Source: Rudaea sp.
GTDB taxonomy: Bacteria; Pseudomonadota; Gammaproteobacteria; Xanthomonadales; Rhodanobacteraceae
Reading direction: 5' to 3'
Length of the DNA stretch: 64,000 nucleotides
Assembly: GCA_031291055.1 (NCBI GenBank)
Contig: JARLJU010000203.1
Span: 1-64,000 of the forward strand
Positions 41,899-52,501 of the stretch are shown here, one piece after another. Numbering within the stretch: position 1 is the stretch's first letter; every line of letters begins with the position of its first letter. The notes under the pieces are model-generated. The model made no database searches. It was not told where the DNA came from and was given only the letters and a program-made list of their open reading frames with translations. A program made the position numbers and the translations under genes.

Positions 41899-43316
41899 GC
41901 CCGGATCCCGCGGTGCGCACGCTGCCCGGCGTGCGCGACCTGCTGCCGCTCGCCGCGGCCCATCCGCAGCGGTACCCGTGTCTGCTCGAAAGCGTGCGCC
42001 AAGGCGCACGGTCGCGTTACGATGCATTGCTTGCATTTCCGCAGGAAGCGTTGACTCTCGGGCACGACGGTCATGTGCGCGACACGCAGGGGCGCGACCA
42101 CGGCACGCGTTTTATCGATGCGCTGGATGCGGCGTGGCGTGCTGAAGGCGACCGGTCCTGTGCAGTCTCGCGCCAGGCATCTCTCCCGATGCGGGAAGCG
42201 AGCATGGATTTGCCGTTTCGCGGCGGCTGGGCGCTGTTCCTTGGGTACGAACTAGCGGCGGAAATCGAGCCGTGTCTGCGCCTGCCGGCTGCCCCGGATC
42301 CTGCGATTCCCGTGGCGCTGGCGCTGCGCTGCCCCGCAGCGATCATCGTTGATCGTCTGCAGCAACGCACGGTGCTCGTAGCCGAACGCGGACGCGCGGA
42401 ATTGATCGACATCCTGCAGTCGGATCTGGCAGCGACGCCGGCGTTCGTGCCGGCGCCATTGATGCAAGCCGTGATCGAGGAAGATCCGTCGCAAGTGTTT
42501 CTGGATGGCGTTGCGCGTATCCACGACTACCTGCGCGGCGGTGATGTGTTCCAGGTCAACCTGTCGCGTGAGTGGCGCGCCCGATATGCGCAGGCGCCGG
42601 TGCCGGCGGCGCTTTACGCGCATCTGCGCCACGCCAATCCCGCGCCTTTTGCCGGCATGTTGCAATGGAACGATTGGTCGATTGCCAGTTCTTCGCCCGA
42701 GCGTCTGGTGGAAGTGCGCGACGGCGGGGCGACAACGCGGCCGATCGCCGGCACGCGACCGCGTCTTGCCGGCGACGACGATGCGACGCACGTGCGCGAA
42801 CTGGTCTCGCATCCGAAAGAACGCGCCGAACACGTCATGCTCATCGACCTTGAGCGCAACGATCTTGGTCGCGTCTGCATCCCCGGCTCGGTCGTTGTCG
42901 ACGAACTGATGCAGGTGGAAAGTTATGCTCACGTCCATCACATCGTCTCCAATGTCGGCGGCAGGCTGCGCTCGGGCGTCACGCCGGGGCAGGTGATCCG
43001 CGCCATGTTTCCCGGCGGCACGATCACCGGCTGCCCGAAAGTGCGCACGATGCAGATCATCGCCGAACTGGAAAGCGTCGGTCGTGGCGCCTATACCGGC
43101 GCGCTCGGCTATCTGAATCACGATGGCAGCATGGATCTGAACATTCTCATCCGCACGCTGGCGCAATGCGGTGCCGACGTGCGCCTGCGCGCCGGCGCCG
43201 GCATCGTGGCCGACTCGGATGCGGCAAACGAACTGGAGGAAACGCGCGCCAAGGCGCGCGGCATGTTGCGCGCGCTTCGGGCAAAATGGACGGATTCCGC
43301 CGGAGGACATGTGTGA
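41895..43316 (+). CDS. pabB: Aminodeoxychorismate synthase component I
   Basis: 473 residues if started at TTG 41895 (overlapping the fabF stop) or 467 at GTG 41913. Chorismate-binding enzyme: [40 protein letters not shown] (outline), [10 protein letters not shown] and [10 protein letters not shown]. With PabA it makes 4-amino-4-deoxychorismate for folate. TrpE is the other possible family, but operon position before mltG-tmk-holB is that of pabB. Confidence 0.92.
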   Translation: MSPDPAVRTLPGVRDLLPLAAAHPQRYPCLLESVRQGARSRYDALLAFPQEALTLGHDGHVRDTQGRDHGTRFIDALDAAWRAEGDRSCAVSRQASLPMREASMDLPFRGGWALFLGYELAAEIEPCLRLPAAPDPAIPVALALRCPAAIIVDRLQQRTVLVAERGRAELIDILQSDLAATPAFVPAPLMQAVIEEDPSQVFLDGVARIHDYLRGGDVFQVNLSREWRARYAQAPVPAALYAHLRHANPAPFAGMLQWNDWSIASSSPERLVEVRDGGATTRPIAGTRPRLAGDDDATHVRELVSHPKERAEHVMLIDLERNDLGRVCIPGSVVVDELMQVESYAHVHHIVSNVGGRLRSGVTPGQVIRAMFPGGTITGCPKVRTMQIIAELESVGRGAYTGALGYLNHDGSMDLNILIRTLAQCGADVRLRAGAGIVADSDAANELEETRAKARGMLRALRAKWTDSAGGHV

Positions 43317-44356
43317 GCCAAAAATCGAAGTCAGCCCCGCGCCGCGGACGGCGCGCGCCGTTGTTCGCGGCGCTGCTGGCGCTCGCCGTGGGCGTGGCGG
43401 CGTATTTCTATGTCGACTACCGCCATTTTGCCAACTCACCTCTTGCGCCGCTTGCTGCGGCGATATCCGTCGACGTGCCGTTGGGCACGCCGCTGCCTGG
43501 GATCGTGCGTCTGCTCGAAGCTGACGGAATACACACTGCGCAACCCCTGTACTGGCGGATGCTGGCGCGGGAATTGGGCGTGGCCGGGCGCCTGCATGCG
43601 GGCGAATACGCGCTGGCGCCGGGCATCACGCCGCGCGGCCTGCTGGCGAAGATGGCCGCAGGCGATGTTGTCCAGCATCGTTTTACCATTGTGGAAGGGT
43701 GGACATTTGCGCAATTGCGCAGCGCGCTCGCCCAGGATGATGGATTGACGCAGGCCCTGGCCGGGGTCGGCGATGCCGAGAGCATGCGACTCCTGGGCGA
43801 CGCGGACACCTTGCCGGAGGGCTGGTTCCTGCCGGAGACCTACAGCTATGTGAAGGGCATGAGCGATCTGGATATCCTGCGCCGCGCCCACGAAGCGATG
43901 CACAAGGCGCTGGCGCGCCTGTGGGGCGCGCGCGATCCGGGCTTGCCGCTGGATACGCCTTACCAGGCCCTGATCCTGGCTTCGATTGTGGAAAAGGAAA
44001 CGGCACGTGCGGACGAGCGTGCGCAGATTGCCGAAGTGTTCGAGCATCGCCTCAAGCTCGGCATGAAACTGCAGACCGATCCGAGCGTCATCTACGGACT
44101 TGGCGCAGGCTACGACGGCAATATCCACCGGCGCGATCTGGATACGGACACGCCGTTCAATACATATACGCGCACGGGCCTGCCGCCGACGCCGATTGCG
44201 CTGCCTGGCACCGCGTCACTGATCGCCGTGATGCATCCGGCGACATCCGGCGCGTTGTACTTCGTCGCCCGCGGCGACGGTAGCCAGGAATTTTCCGCGA
44301 CCCTGGAAGCGCATAATCGCGCGGTCGCCAAATACCAGTTGCATCGAAACCAATGA
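43313..44356 (+). CDS. mltG: Endolytic murein transglycosylase
   Basis: Starts at GTG 43313 overlapping the pabB stop, with GGAGGA upstream. 347 residues. One N-terminal transmembrane helix (LFAALLALAVGVAAYFYV), a LysM-like part, and the YceG catalytic domain: SIVEKETARADER (catalytic Glu), GMKLQTDPSVIYGLG and YTRTGLPPTPIALPG. Cuts nascent glycan strands at the inner membrane. Its stop overlaps the tmk start. Confidence 0.95.
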   Translation: MSQKSKSAPRRGRRAPLFAALLALAVGVAAYFYVDYRHFANSPLAPLAAAISVDVPLGTPLPGIVRLLEADGIHTAQPLYWRMLARELGVAGRLHAGEYALAPGITPRGLLAKMAAGDVVQHRFTIVEGWTFAQLRSALAQDDGLTQALAGVGDAESMRLLGDADTLPEGWFLPETYSYVKGMSDLDILRRAHEAMHKALARLWGARDPGLPLDTPYQALILASIVEKETARADERAQIAEVFEHRLKLGMKLQTDPSVIYGLGAGYDGNIHRRDLDTDTPFNTYTRTGLPPTPIALPGTASLIAVMHPATSGALYFVARGDGSQEFSATLEAHNRAVAKYQLHRNQ

Positions 44357-45006
44357 GCGGAAAATTCATCACGCTGGAAGGCGGCGAAGGCGCGGGCAAA
44401 AGTACCGTGTTGGCGGCCGTACGCGACCAACTGGCACAGCGTGGACTGGATGTCGTCGTCACGCGCGAGCCGGGCGGTACGCCGGCAGGCGAAGCGATCC
44501 GTCGCGTGCTGCTCGATCCGCAATTGCGCGGCATGAGCGCCGAGTGCGAGCTGCTGCTGATGTTTGCCTCGCGCGCGCAGCTTGTGCGCGAAACGATCCA
44601 GCCGGCTCTGGCCGCAGGACGCTGGGTGCTGGCCGATCGCTTCACCGACGCGAGTTTCGCGTACCAGGGAGGCGGCCGCGGCCAGCCGCCCGCACGCATC
44701 CTGGATCTGGAGCGCTGGGCCGCGGCCGGATTGACGCCGGACTTGACCTTGCTGCTCGACGTGCCCGTCGCCGAAGGACTCAGGCGCGCCAACGGACGTG
44801 GCGCAGCCGATCGTATAGAAATGGAAAATGCCGAATTTTTCGAACGCGTGCGCGCGGCTTACCGCCACCGCGCAGCGGCGCAGCCGGAACGGTTCCGCAC
44901 GATCGACGCGAGTCGACCATTGGCCGAAGTACTGGCGCAGGTGCAGGTTGTCGTTTCCGCGTTTCTCGATCAATCCGGTAGCCGGACGGCTGGAGCCGGC
45001 ACATGA
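44353..45006 (+). CDS. tmk: Thymidylate kinase
   Basis: 217 residues. P-loop EGGEGAGKST, EPGGTPAGEAIR, the DRF motif in LADRFTDAS and the lid FAYQGGGRGQ. Makes dTDP. It overlaps mltG and holB by 4 bases each. Confidence 0.96.
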   Translation: MSGKFITLEGGEGAGKSTVLAAVRDQLAQRGLDVVVTREPGGTPAGEAIRRVLLDPQLRGMSAECELLLMFASRAQLVRETIQPALAAGRWVLADRFTDASFAYQGGGRGQPPARILDLERWAAAGLTPDLTLLLDVPVAEGLRRANGRGAADRIEMENAEFFERVRAAYRHRAAAQPERFRTIDASRPLAEVLAQVQVVVSAFLDQSGSRTAGAGT

Positions 45007-46079
45007 CGGTGGCGCCCTGGCAGGCACAGGAATGGAGCAAGCTCGTCGAGCGGCGCGCACGCGGCAATGTGCCGCACGCTCTGCTGTTGTCCGGGGCACC
45101 GCACATCGGCAAGCGAGCGTTCGCCGAGCAGGCGGCGGCGATGTTGCTGTGCGAACAGGATGACGACGCGCCTTGCGGACGTTGCAGATCCTGCAAGCTG
45201 TTTGCACTTCGCACGCAGCGTGATCCGGAAGAAACCCGTCCCGACGGGACGCCGGCGCACCCGTATGGGCACCCCGGCCATCCGGATGCACGTTTTGTCG
45301 GTTATGTATTGAATGACAAGGCCAGCCCCAAGAAGATGTATACGGAACTGGTCGTGGAGCAAATCCGCGACCTTTCCACATGGCTGGCACTTCCCCCGCA
45401 AATGGGGCGGGCACAGGTTGCGTTGATCGATCCGGCCGACGGGCTCAACGGCAACGCCGCCAACGCGCTGCTGAAGACGCTTGAGGAGCCCGGCGTCGGA
45501 AGGCACCTGATTCTCGTTTCTTCGAAGCCGGCGCAGCTGCCGGCAACGATCCGCAGCCGTTGCCAGCGCATCGATTTCCGCCTGCCTGCGCCGGCGCAGG
45601 CACTGGCCTGGCTTGCAGCGCAGGGGATCGATGCAAAAACTGCGACCCCGGGTCTGGCTGCCAGTGGTGGCAATCCCGGCCTTGCGTTGACCTGGACAAA
45701 AAGCGGCGGCCTGGCGCTGCGCGGCGATGTGGCTGCGGATCTGCGCGCACTGCACGCGGGCAAGACTACTCCGCTGGAGGTTGCCAATCGCTGGAGCAAG
45801 GCCGATGCGGAAACGCGTCTGTGGTTCGCCGCCGCGCTGGCGCAGGAGCAGGCGCATGCGCAGGCACAAGGGATCGCGGGGCCGCTCGCCTTGACCTCGG
45901 GCCACGATTTCACCAAGCTAATGGTATGGTTCGATCAGGCCAACCGCGCGCGCGCGCACTTGCGCGGTCCGTTGCGGCCTGAACTGGTATTGTTGGAAGT
46001 GTTGTCGACATGGGGTGCATCCGCACCTCGCGGGTCGGGTATGCTGCGTCAGCGTGATGCGACGGCCCCGGCACGATAG
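45003..46079 (+). CDS. holB: DNA polymerase III subunit delta prime
   Basis: 358 residues. Clamp-loader fold with a degenerate P-loop (GAPHIGKRAF), zinc cysteines C-x8-CGRCRSC, LLKTLEEPG, and SRCQRIDFRLP (SRC finger for ATP hydrolysis in a neighbouring subunit). The degenerate P-loop is normal for this subunit. Confidence 0.93.
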   Translation: MTVAPWQAQEWSKLVERRARGNVPHALLLSGAPHIGKRAFAEQAAAMLLCEQDDDAPCGRCRSCKLFALRTQRDPEETRPDGTPAHPYGHPGHPDARFVGYVLNDKASPKKMYTELVVEQIRDLSTWLALPPQMGRAQVALIDPADGLNGNAANALLKTLEEPGVGRHLILVSSKPAQLPATIRSRCQRIDFRLPAPAQALAWLAAQGIDAKTATPGLAASGGNPGLALTWTKSGGLALRGDVAADLRALHAGKTTPLEVANRWSKADAETRLWFAAALAQEQAHAQAQGIAGPLALTSGHDFTKLMVWFDQANRARAHLRGPLRPELVLLEVLSTWGASAPRGSGMLRQRDATAPAR

Positions 46080-46166
46080 CCGGCGCGAACGGCGGAGCCG
46101 GCACGAAGTGGCGAGCGGCAGGATGACGCGAATGACCAGCGCATCACGCGCAGCAATGGGGGCGAG

Positions 46167-46208
46167 GCAAGGATGCCGAGCGGACACGGCATCAGGGATG
46201 GTTCTGCA
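46167..46208 (+). repeat. Mosaic repeat with GATGCCG hairpin upstream of the PilZ gene
   Basis: GATGCCG (46172-46178) and CGGCATC (46187-46193) form a perfect 7-bp stem with 8-base loop. The block as a whole resembles 39426-39468. It ends 14 bases before the PilZ start codon. Confidence 0.5.
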
Positions 46209-46222
46209 CGAGGAGACTGGAC

Positions 46223-46588
46223 ATGGCGGCCGGAGCAATGGGTGGCATGCCGCGACAGGGCATCCTGTCGCTGGCGATCAAGGACAAGGGCGCGCTGTAC
46301 AACGCCTACATGCCATTTGTGCGCGGTGGCGGCTTGTTCGTGCCTACCACCAAGCGTTACAACCTCGGCGACGAAGTTTTCATCCTGCTCACGTTGATGG
46401 ATGACAAGGATCGCCTGCCTGTCGCCGGCAAGGTGGTCTGGATCACTCCGGCCGGAGCACAGAGCAACCGCACCACCGGCATCGGAGTGCAGTTCAATGA
46501 CTCCAGCGACGGCGAAACCGCACGCACCAAGATCGAGTCGATGCTCGCCGGCATCATGAGTGCCGAGCGGCCGACGCATACGATGTGA
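46223..46588 (+). CDS. PilZ domain protein
   Basis: 121 residues. It begins [30 protein letters not shown] and continues [34 protein letters not shown] and GIGVQF. This is the PilZ type found after holB (as in Pseudomonas/Xanthomonas), needed for type IV pilus assembly. The c-di-GMP-binding RxxxR motif is not evident, as in the non-binding PilZ class. Confidence 0.9.
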   Translation: MAAGAMGGMPRQGILSLAIKDKGALYNAYMPFVRGGGLFVPTTKRYNLGDEVFILLTLMDDKDRLPVAGKVVWITPAGAQSNRTTGIGVQFNDSSDGETARTKIESMLAGIMSAERPTHTM

Positions 46589-46623
46589 CTGCGCCGAGCT
46601 GGCGGCCTCCGGTTCCTGCCGTA

Positions 46624-47964
46624 ATGGAAAAACGCTACTTCGGCACCGACGGCATCCGCGGTCGCGTCGGCGAGACGCCGATCACCGCTGAATTCATGCT
46701 CAAGCTGGGTCGCGCGGCAGGCAAGGTGCTCGCAAACGGCGATCGCGCCACGGTGCTGATCGGCAAGGACACGCGCATTTCCGGCTACATGCTCGAATCG
46801 GCGCTGGAAGCAGGCCTGGTTTCCGCCGGTGCCGACGTCCGCCTGCTCGGGCCAATGCCGACACCCGCCGTGGCGTACCTGACGCGCGCGCTTGACGCCA
46901 GTGCCGGCATCGTGATCAGTGCTTCGCACAATCCGTACTGGGACAATGGCGTGAAGTTTTTTTCCAGCGGCGGGGAAAAACTTGCCGATGACGTGGAACT
47001 GGCTATCGAGCACGAGCTCGACGCAGGAGCAGCGATGGTCACGTCCGAGCGCATCGGCAAGGCGGCGCGCGTGAACGACGCGGCGCAGCGTTACGCCGTA
47101 TTCTGTCGCACGGCGGTGCCGGGGCTGGATCTTTCCGGGCTGCGCATCGTGCTGGATTGCGCTCACGGCGCGACCTACCAGATTGCGCCAAGACTATTTG
47201 CCGACATGGGCGCCCAAGTGTACGCGATCGGCGTTGAACCAGACGGACTCAACATCAACCGCGATTGCGGGGCCACGCATCCGGCTGCGTTGCAGGCGGC
47301 CGTGCGCGCACACGGCGCGGATCTGGGCGTTGCCTTCGATGGCGACGGCGATCGGGTGCAGATGGTCGACGCCGATGGCGCCCTGGCCGACGGCGACGAT
47401 CTGCTTTACATACTGGTCAGTGACAGCCATGCGCGCGGCGAACAGCGCGGACCGGTGGTTGGCACCGTCATGACAAATTTCGGCGTGGAACGCGCGATTG
47501 CCGACCTGGGCATTACATTCCTGCGCGCCAATGTCGGCGACCGTCATGTGCTGCAATTGCTGCGGCAACACGGCGGCAATCTGGGCGGCGAGGCGTCCGG
47601 TCACTTGCTGTGCCTGGATCGCGGCAAGACCGGCGACGGCGTCGTCAGCGCCCTGCTCGTGCTCGAGGTATTGCGCCGAAATGGAATGACTCTGGCGCAG
47701 GCGCGCGCGAACCTGCGCCGTGCGCCGCAGGTTACGATAAATATTCCTGTCGTAGGCGGCACAGCGGTGATTTCGCAGGCAGCCGTGCGTACCGCGTTGA
47801 GCCAGGTCGAAACAGCATTGAGCGGTCGCGGACGCGTCGTGCTGCGGGCATCCGGCACCGAACCTCTGGTGCGAGTCACCGTGGAGGGCGACGACGTTGC
47901 CGAGGTGCAGCTTCTGGCCGCTGGACTCGCCCGGGCGGTAAAATCCGCTGCATCAGTGCCGTGA
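46624..47964 (+). CDS. glmM: Phosphoglucosamine mutase
   Basis: 446 residues from ATG 46624 ([17 protein letters not shown]). The phosphoserine motif is [12 protein letters not shown], metal loop DGDGDR, and sugar-binding GEASGHLL. Converts glucosamine-6-P to glucosamine-1-P for UDP-GlcNAc and thus peptidoglycan and LPS. The start at 46585 is less likely. Confidence 0.96.
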   Translation: MEKRYFGTDGIRGRVGETPITAEFMLKLGRAAGKVLANGDRATVLIGKDTRISGYMLESALEAGLVSAGADVRLLGPMPTPAVAYLTRALDASAGIVISASHNPYWDNGVKFFSSGGEKLADDVELAIEHELDAGAAMVTSERIGKAARVNDAAQRYAVFCRTAVPGLDLSGLRIVLDCAHGATYQIAPRLFADMGAQVYAIGVEPDGLNINRDCGATHPAALQAAVRAHGADLGVAFDGDGDRVQMVDADGALADGDDLLYILVSDSHARGEQRGPVVGTVMTNFGVERAIADLGITFLRANVGDRHVLQLLRQHGGNLGGEASGHLLCLDRGKTGDGVVSALLVLEVLRRNGMTLAQARANLRRAPQVTINIPVVGGTAVISQAAVRTALSQVETALSGRGRVVLRASGTEPLVRVTVEGDDVAEVQLLAAGLARAVKSAASVP

Positions 47965-47973
47965 CGCAAATAC

Positions 47974-48912
47974 ATGAACCAACGCGTTCCCACCCTGGAC
48001 ATCCGCCGTTATGAAACCGATCGTGCGGCCTTTGTCGCCGAACTCGGTGCTGCCTATCGCGAGTACGGTTTCTGCTGCATCGGCGGACACGGCATCGATC
48101 CGGGGCTGATCGACAACGCCTATCGCGTATTCGCGGAATTCTTCGCCTTGCCGCTGGCGGCGAAGATGAAATATCACGTGGCAGCCGGGGGCGGTGCGCG
48201 CGGCTACACCCCGTTCAAGGTCGAAACCGCGAAAGACAGCCAGTATCCGGACCTGAAGGAATTCTGGCATATCGGCCGCGAAATCCCGCGCGATTCGCGC
48301 CATGCGCAAATCATGGCAGCCAACCTGTGGCCGGTGGAAGTCGCGGATTTCCAGCGCTTCGGCTATGGGCTTTTCCAGTCGCTCGACGCGCTCGGCACGC
48401 GTGTGCTGCGTGCGCTGGCTTTGCATATCGGCCTGCCTGAGCATTACTTCGACGCCAGAACGAACTTCGGCAACTCGATCCTGCGCCCGATCCACTACCC
48501 GCCGATCACGCAGGCAGACATTGCCAACGTCCGCGCCGGCGCGCACGAGGACATCAATCTCATCACCCTGCTTGTCGGTGCCAGCGCCGAAGGACTCGAA
48601 CTGCTGACGCGCGACGGTTCGTGGCTGTCGATAACGACCCATGGCGACGCCATCGTCGTCAATATCGGCGACATGCTGCAAAGGCTGACCAATCACGTGT
48701 ATCCATCCACGACCCATCGCGTGGTCAATCCACCGGGCGAAAAATCGCGCCAGCCACGCTACTCGGTGCCGTTCTTCCTGCATCCGAATCCAGATTTCCT
48801 GATCCAGACGCTGCCGCAGTGCGTGAGCAAGCAGAACCCAAGCCGCTACGCCCAGCCGATCACCGCGCACGACTATCTGCAGGAACGCCTGCGCGAGATC
48901 AAGCTGATCTGA
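47974..48912 (+). CDS. 2-oxoglutarate/Fe(II) oxygenase, isopenicillin N synthase-like
   Basis: 312 residues. N-terminal DIOX_N-like part (VPTLDIRRYETDRAAFVAELG... GFCCIGGHGI). Fe ligands are H and D of the AHEDINLITLL stretch and the distal H in STTHRVVNP; the 2-oxoglutarate arginine is in RYSVPFF. The substrate is unknown. It lies 9 bases after glmM. The closest style is the IPNS-like group without a known pathway in bacteria. Confidence 0.85.
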   Translation: MNQRVPTLDIRRYETDRAAFVAELGAAYREYGFCCIGGHGIDPGLIDNAYRVFAEFFALPLAAKMKYHVAAGGGARGYTPFKVETAKDSQYPDLKEFWHIGREIPRDSRHAQIMAANLWPVEVADFQRFGYGLFQSLDALGTRVLRALALHIGLPEHYFDARTNFGNSILRPIHYPPITQADIANVRAGAHEDINLITLLVGASAEGLELLTRDGSWLSITTHGDAIVVNIGDMLQRLTNHVYPSTTHRVVNPPGEKSRQPRYSVPFFLHPNPDFLIQTLPQCVSKQNPSRYAQPITAHDYLQERLREIKLI

Positions 48913-48986
48913 TGCCAGCCGCGACACGCGGCGGCAAACCGCGCGATACTCCGGCGTCGCTACAGTCGAGCAGGAAGACGCGCAGG

Positions 48987-50684
48987 ATGATGTTCCCGCC
49001 GCGACCGGTGTCTTGGTCGAATGCCTTGTGCGCAATCACGATCGCCGCCTTGGCGGCCGTGGTCCTCTGGCCCGGCCTGCATGGATTCTGGGGACGCGAC
49101 GATTTCGGCCAGCTCGCTTTTGTGCGCTTGCTGGATTCCCCGTGGCCATTGTTCCTGCACGACCATTATTTCGCCCCGGGCTCGGTATTCCGGCCTTTGG
49201 GCTTCGCCTCGATGTGGCTCTGCGAGCGGTGGTTCGGCCGCGACTATGCGGCGAATGCAGCGGTCGATCTTGCCCTGCATATCAGCGTGAGCTTGGCCTT
49301 GTTCGGCCTGATGCGACGCACGCGGATTCCGCGAATGGTCGCGTTGCCGTGTGCGGCCTTGTTTGCGCTGCATCCCGCCGCGGTCGGGACTGCACTGTGG
49401 TGGTCGGCACGTTTTGACCTGCTGGCTGCATTGTTCGTCCTGCTCTCGCTGAATGCGGCATTCGCCTATCGAAGCGGTGGGCCGGCGCTGACGCTGGTGA
49501 CGGCGCTCGCCGCCGCACTGGCGGCGGCCCTGTCCAAGGAGATCGGTCTGGTCGCGATCGCCGCGCAATCGCTGGTCTGGTTGCGCTGGGCATGGGCGGA
49601 GCCTGCGCATCGCGCACGCGCGTTGCGTGCGGTTTCGCTGTCGTGGCTGTGCGCGCTGATTTTTCTCGGCTGGCGCTGGGTCGTACTCGGTACGCTGTCC
49701 AGCAGCTTGACCGTCATGGTTCCACTCGGCGATGCCATGCGCCGCGGCTTGCAGGCCTGGGTGATTCAGGCGCCGGGTTATCTGACCTTCTGGCCGCGAC
49801 TGGACGTGTTGCAGCGTGTGACGCTCGGGTCGTGTTGCGCAGCGGCTGTCGTTGCGACAGGCATCGTCGCCATACGTCAACGTGGACGCATTGCTGAGCT
49901 TACAAATGGCGATATGGTCCTCAGCGGCGTGTGCCTGTTGTTGTTGCCGGTCGTGTTGCAAGCTCCGGTGGCGGCATTTGCAGCGCCGATCGGTGCGCAG
50001 ATTTCGGCAGTGGAAACCGCGATGCAGTCGCGTTTGTACTATCTTGGCATCGCCGGCGCGGCCATCGTTCTGGCGGCACTGGCGAGCGCGTGCTGGAATG
50101 CATCAGCGACCAGATTGCGGATCGCGTGCGTATTGCCCCCGATGTTGTCGGTGCTTGCGTTGGCGTCGATATCGCGCGACGGCGCGCAGGCGTTTGCGCA
50201 ACGCTCGCTCGAGATTTCGAGCGTCGCGCGCGCAGCGGCCACCGCTGTTGCCACGATGCCGCTGCCGTCATCGCCATGCCACGTCATGTTTCTGGATGTC
50301 CAGCCGCCGCCCGAATGGGGCACTTATGTTGCGATGGATGCCGTCATCAAGGCGTTGAGTCCCGACCTTGATCGGGTCAAGCATTGCTGGTTCCATGCGA
50401 ACTACGGGACATTGCTGAACCTGATGGCGGCGCCGGTCTCGCCAGCGGATGCCGCGCCCTACCTTCCGCTTGAAGTCGATGGCAGGCCGCTACCTTGGCG
50501 CACGCTTGGCGGCGTGGTCCTCGCTTACCTGCGGCCACCGGAAAGCGTAGGCACCCCCGCGAACCGCCGCGGATGCTGTTCCTGCGCTATCGCGACGGTC
50601 GCTTTGACGATGTCAGCGCGGATGTTGCCAGCCGCAATCTTGCTGTGCGACTGGAATGAGACCGGCCCGGAGCCTGAAATGTGA
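48987..50684 (+). CDS. Polytopic membrane protein (glycosyltransferase-like), C-terminal frameshift
   Basis: 565 residues as read, from ATG 48987 (or 48990). About ten transmembrane helices. The early motif FWGRDDFGQLAFVRLLDSPW and the ALHPAAVGTALWWSARFDLL loop resemble GT-C/TMTC-like membrane glycosyltransferases. The last ~35 residues in this frame (GCCSCAIATVALTM...) look unnatural. In the next frame the sequence reads RMLFLRYRDGRFDDVSADVA and on to a TGA at 50657-50659. A one-base change in the C5 run at 50554-50558 would join them. Function not assigned. Confidence 0.7.
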   Translation: MMFPPRPVSWSNALCAITIAALAAVVLWPGLHGFWGRDDFGQLAFVRLLDSPWPLFLHDHYFAPGSVFRPLGFASMWLCERWFGRDYAANAAVDLALHISVSLALFGLMRRTRIPRMVALPCAALFALHPAAVGTALWWSARFDLLAALFVLLSLNAAFAYRSGGPALTLVTALAAALAAALSKEIGLVAIAAQSLVWLRWAWAEPAHRARALRAVSLSWLCALIFLGWRWVVLGTLSSSLTVMVPLGDAMRRGLQAWVIQAPGYLTFWPRLDVLQRVTLGSCCAAAVVATGIVAIRQRGRIAELTNGDMVLSGVCLLLLPVVLQAPVAAFAAPIGAQISAVETAMQSRLYYLGIAGAAIVLAALASACWNASATRLRIACVLPPMLSVLALASISRDGAQAFAQRSLEISSVARAAATAVATMPLPSSPCHVMFLDVQPPPEWGTYVAMDAVIKALSPDLDRVKHCWFHANYGTLLNLMAAPVSPADAAPYLPLEVDGRPLPWRTLGGVVLAYLRPPESVGTPANRRGCCSCAIATVALTMSARMLPAAILLCDWNETGPEPEM

Positions 50685-50689
50685 TGCAG

Positions 50690-51529
50690 TCATGATTTGG
50701 ATTTGCCGGAGCCGGCGTCGGCTGCGCGGAAATCCTTCGATTGTTTCTGCATCAGCTGCAGCGCAACGCGGTCGGGCATAAGCTTGACCAGCGCCTTGAT
50801 CACGCGATTGACGCGGCCGACGACATTGACGACATCGCCGCGCTCGGAGGCCGCCACGCCCTGACGCGCGACCTCTTCGGCGCTCGACCACATCCATGAC
50901 GGCATTTTCGATACCAGCGGACGGGTGCTGTTGACGTCGTGGAACTCGGAGTAGGTAAAGCCCGGGCAAACTGCGGTGACGTGAACGCCGTGACGCCGGT
51001 TCTCCAGCGCCAGCGATTGCGAGAACTTGATCATGAACGCCTTTGAAGCGGCGTACAGGGTGTGGCCGGCGGTGCCGGGCACCAGACCGGCCAGCGAAGC
51101 GACGTTGACGATGCGGCCGTATTCGCGCTGTTGCATGGCCGGCAGTAGTTTGTATACAAGTTCGCAGGGCGCGGTCAGCATGACCTGGAGAAAGTCGGCA
51201 TGTGTCTGCCAGGGCTGCGATTCGTAGTGGCCGGTGACGCCGTATCCGGCATTGTTGACGAGTATATCGATGACGATCCCGCGCCGCTGCATTTCGGCGC
51301 ACAGCGCCGTCGGCGCGGTCGTATCGGCCAGATCCGCGGCAATGCATTCGGCATGGATGCCGTGCCCGGCAATGAGTTCCCTTGCCAGTGCCTCAATGCG
51401 ATCGAGGCGGCGTGCGGTCAGCACCAGCGACACGCGGCGCCCGGCCAACTCGCGCGCAAACGCGGCGCCGATGCCGGCCGAGGCGCCGGTAACCAGGGCC
51501 CAGCGTGGAGATTGAAGGTTCGTGTTCAT
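50690..51529 (-). CDS. Short-chain dehydrogenase/reductase
   Basis: 279 residues. Classical SDR: TGASAGIGAAFARELAGR (NADP-type), NNAGYG, NVASLAG (catalytic Ser region) and YAASKAFMIKFSQSLA. The C-terminal VVNVVGRVNRVIKALVKLMPDRVALQLM extension is common in this subgroup (DltE/YohF-like). Substrate unknown. Converges with the membrane-protein gene. Confidence 0.88.
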   Translation of the reverse strand: MNTNLQSPRWALVTGASAGIGAAFARELAGRRVSLVLTARRLDRIEALARELIAGHGIHAECIAADLADTTAPTALCAEMQRRGIVIDILVNNAGYGVTGHYESQPWQTHADFLQVMLTAPCELVYKLLPAMQQREYGRIVNVASLAGLVPGTAGHTLYAASKAFMIKFSQSLALENRRHGVHVTAVCPGFTYSEFHDVNSTRPLVSKMPSWMWSSAEEVARQGVAASERGDVVNVVGRVNRVIKALVKLMPDRVALQLMQKQSKDFRAADAGSGKSKS

Positions 51530-51728
51530 GCGGGAACAGGCGTCCTAGATTGAAAATGTTCGATGCCAGCAGCCATTGAATCCGTTCGCGCTGAGCGTAG
51601 CGCGCGTCGACTGCGAAGTCGAAGCCGGTGCGAACGGAAGCCGATCCGATCCATCGCCTGCAGTCTGCAGCGTTGCACAGGCTGGCCGCCGCCGCTATCC
51701 TCGCCGCCCCCGATCATCGGCCATCGCC

Positions 51729-52478
51729 ATGCGCAGAAAATTCGTTGCCGGAAACTGGAAAATGCACGGTTCGCGCGCGAGTGCCGGGGCGCTGATCGAA
51801 GCGATCGCGGCCACGCCACCCGGTGCCTGCGATATCGCCGTCTTCCCGCCTTCTGTCTACCTTGCCGAATTGTGCGGGAGCCATGCCGCGAAAGGGCTTG
51901 CTTTCGGCGCCCAGGACGTCAGTGAGCACGCGCAGGGTGCCTATACCGGCGACGTGGCAGCCGCCATGGTCAGGGATATCGGCGCAGTGCATGCCCTGGT
52001 CGGGCATTCCGAGCGGCGTCAGTACCACGCAGAAAGCAATGAATGCGTGGCGGCGAAATTCGCCCAGGCGCAGGCAGCCGGTCTGATCCCCGTACTGTGC
52101 GTGGGCGAGACGCTGCAACAGCGCGATGCGGACCAGACTGAAGCAGTGATTGACGCGCAGCTTGATGCCGTGATCGAGCATGCCGGCATTGCCGCCTTCG
52201 CCCGGGCGCTCATAGCCTACGAACCGGTGTGGGCAATCGGCACCGGGCGTACGGCCACGCCCGCGCAGGCACAGCAGGCCCATGCCTTCATTCGTGGCAA
52301 ATTGGCCAAGGCCGATGCTACAATCGCCAGCTCGCTGCGGCTGCTCTATGGCGGCAGCGTCAAGCCGGGCAATGCGGCCGAGCTGTTTGCTCAGCCGGAT
52401 GTCGATGGCGGGTTGATTGGCGGCGCTTCTCTCGTCGCCGCGGATTTTCTTGCGATCTGCGCTGCGGCGCAGGCGTAA
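51729..52478 (+). CDS. tpiA: Triosephosphate isomerase
   Basis: 249 residues from ATG 51729 (MRRKFVAGNWKMHGS). Catalytic Lys in NWKMHG, His in VGHSERRQ, Glu in IAYEPVWAIGTG and the phosphate loop GGSVKPGNAAEL. Interconverts DHAP and glyceraldehyde-3-P. 24 bases before secG, the usual neighbour. Confidence 0.96.
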   Translation: MRRKFVAGNWKMHGSRASAGALIEAIAATPPGACDIAVFPPSVYLAELCGSHAAKGLAFGAQDVSEHAQGAYTGDVAAAMVRDIGAVHALVGHSERRQYHAESNECVAAKFAQAQAAGLIPVLCVGETLQQRDADQTEAVIDAQLDAVIEHAGIAAFARALIAYEPVWAIGTGRTATPAQAQQAHAFIRGKLAKADATIASSLRLLYGGSVKPGNAAELFAQPDVDGGLIGGASLVAADFLAICAAAQA

Positions 52479-52501
52479 GCCAGGCGGGTCGGAAAACAAC
52501 A

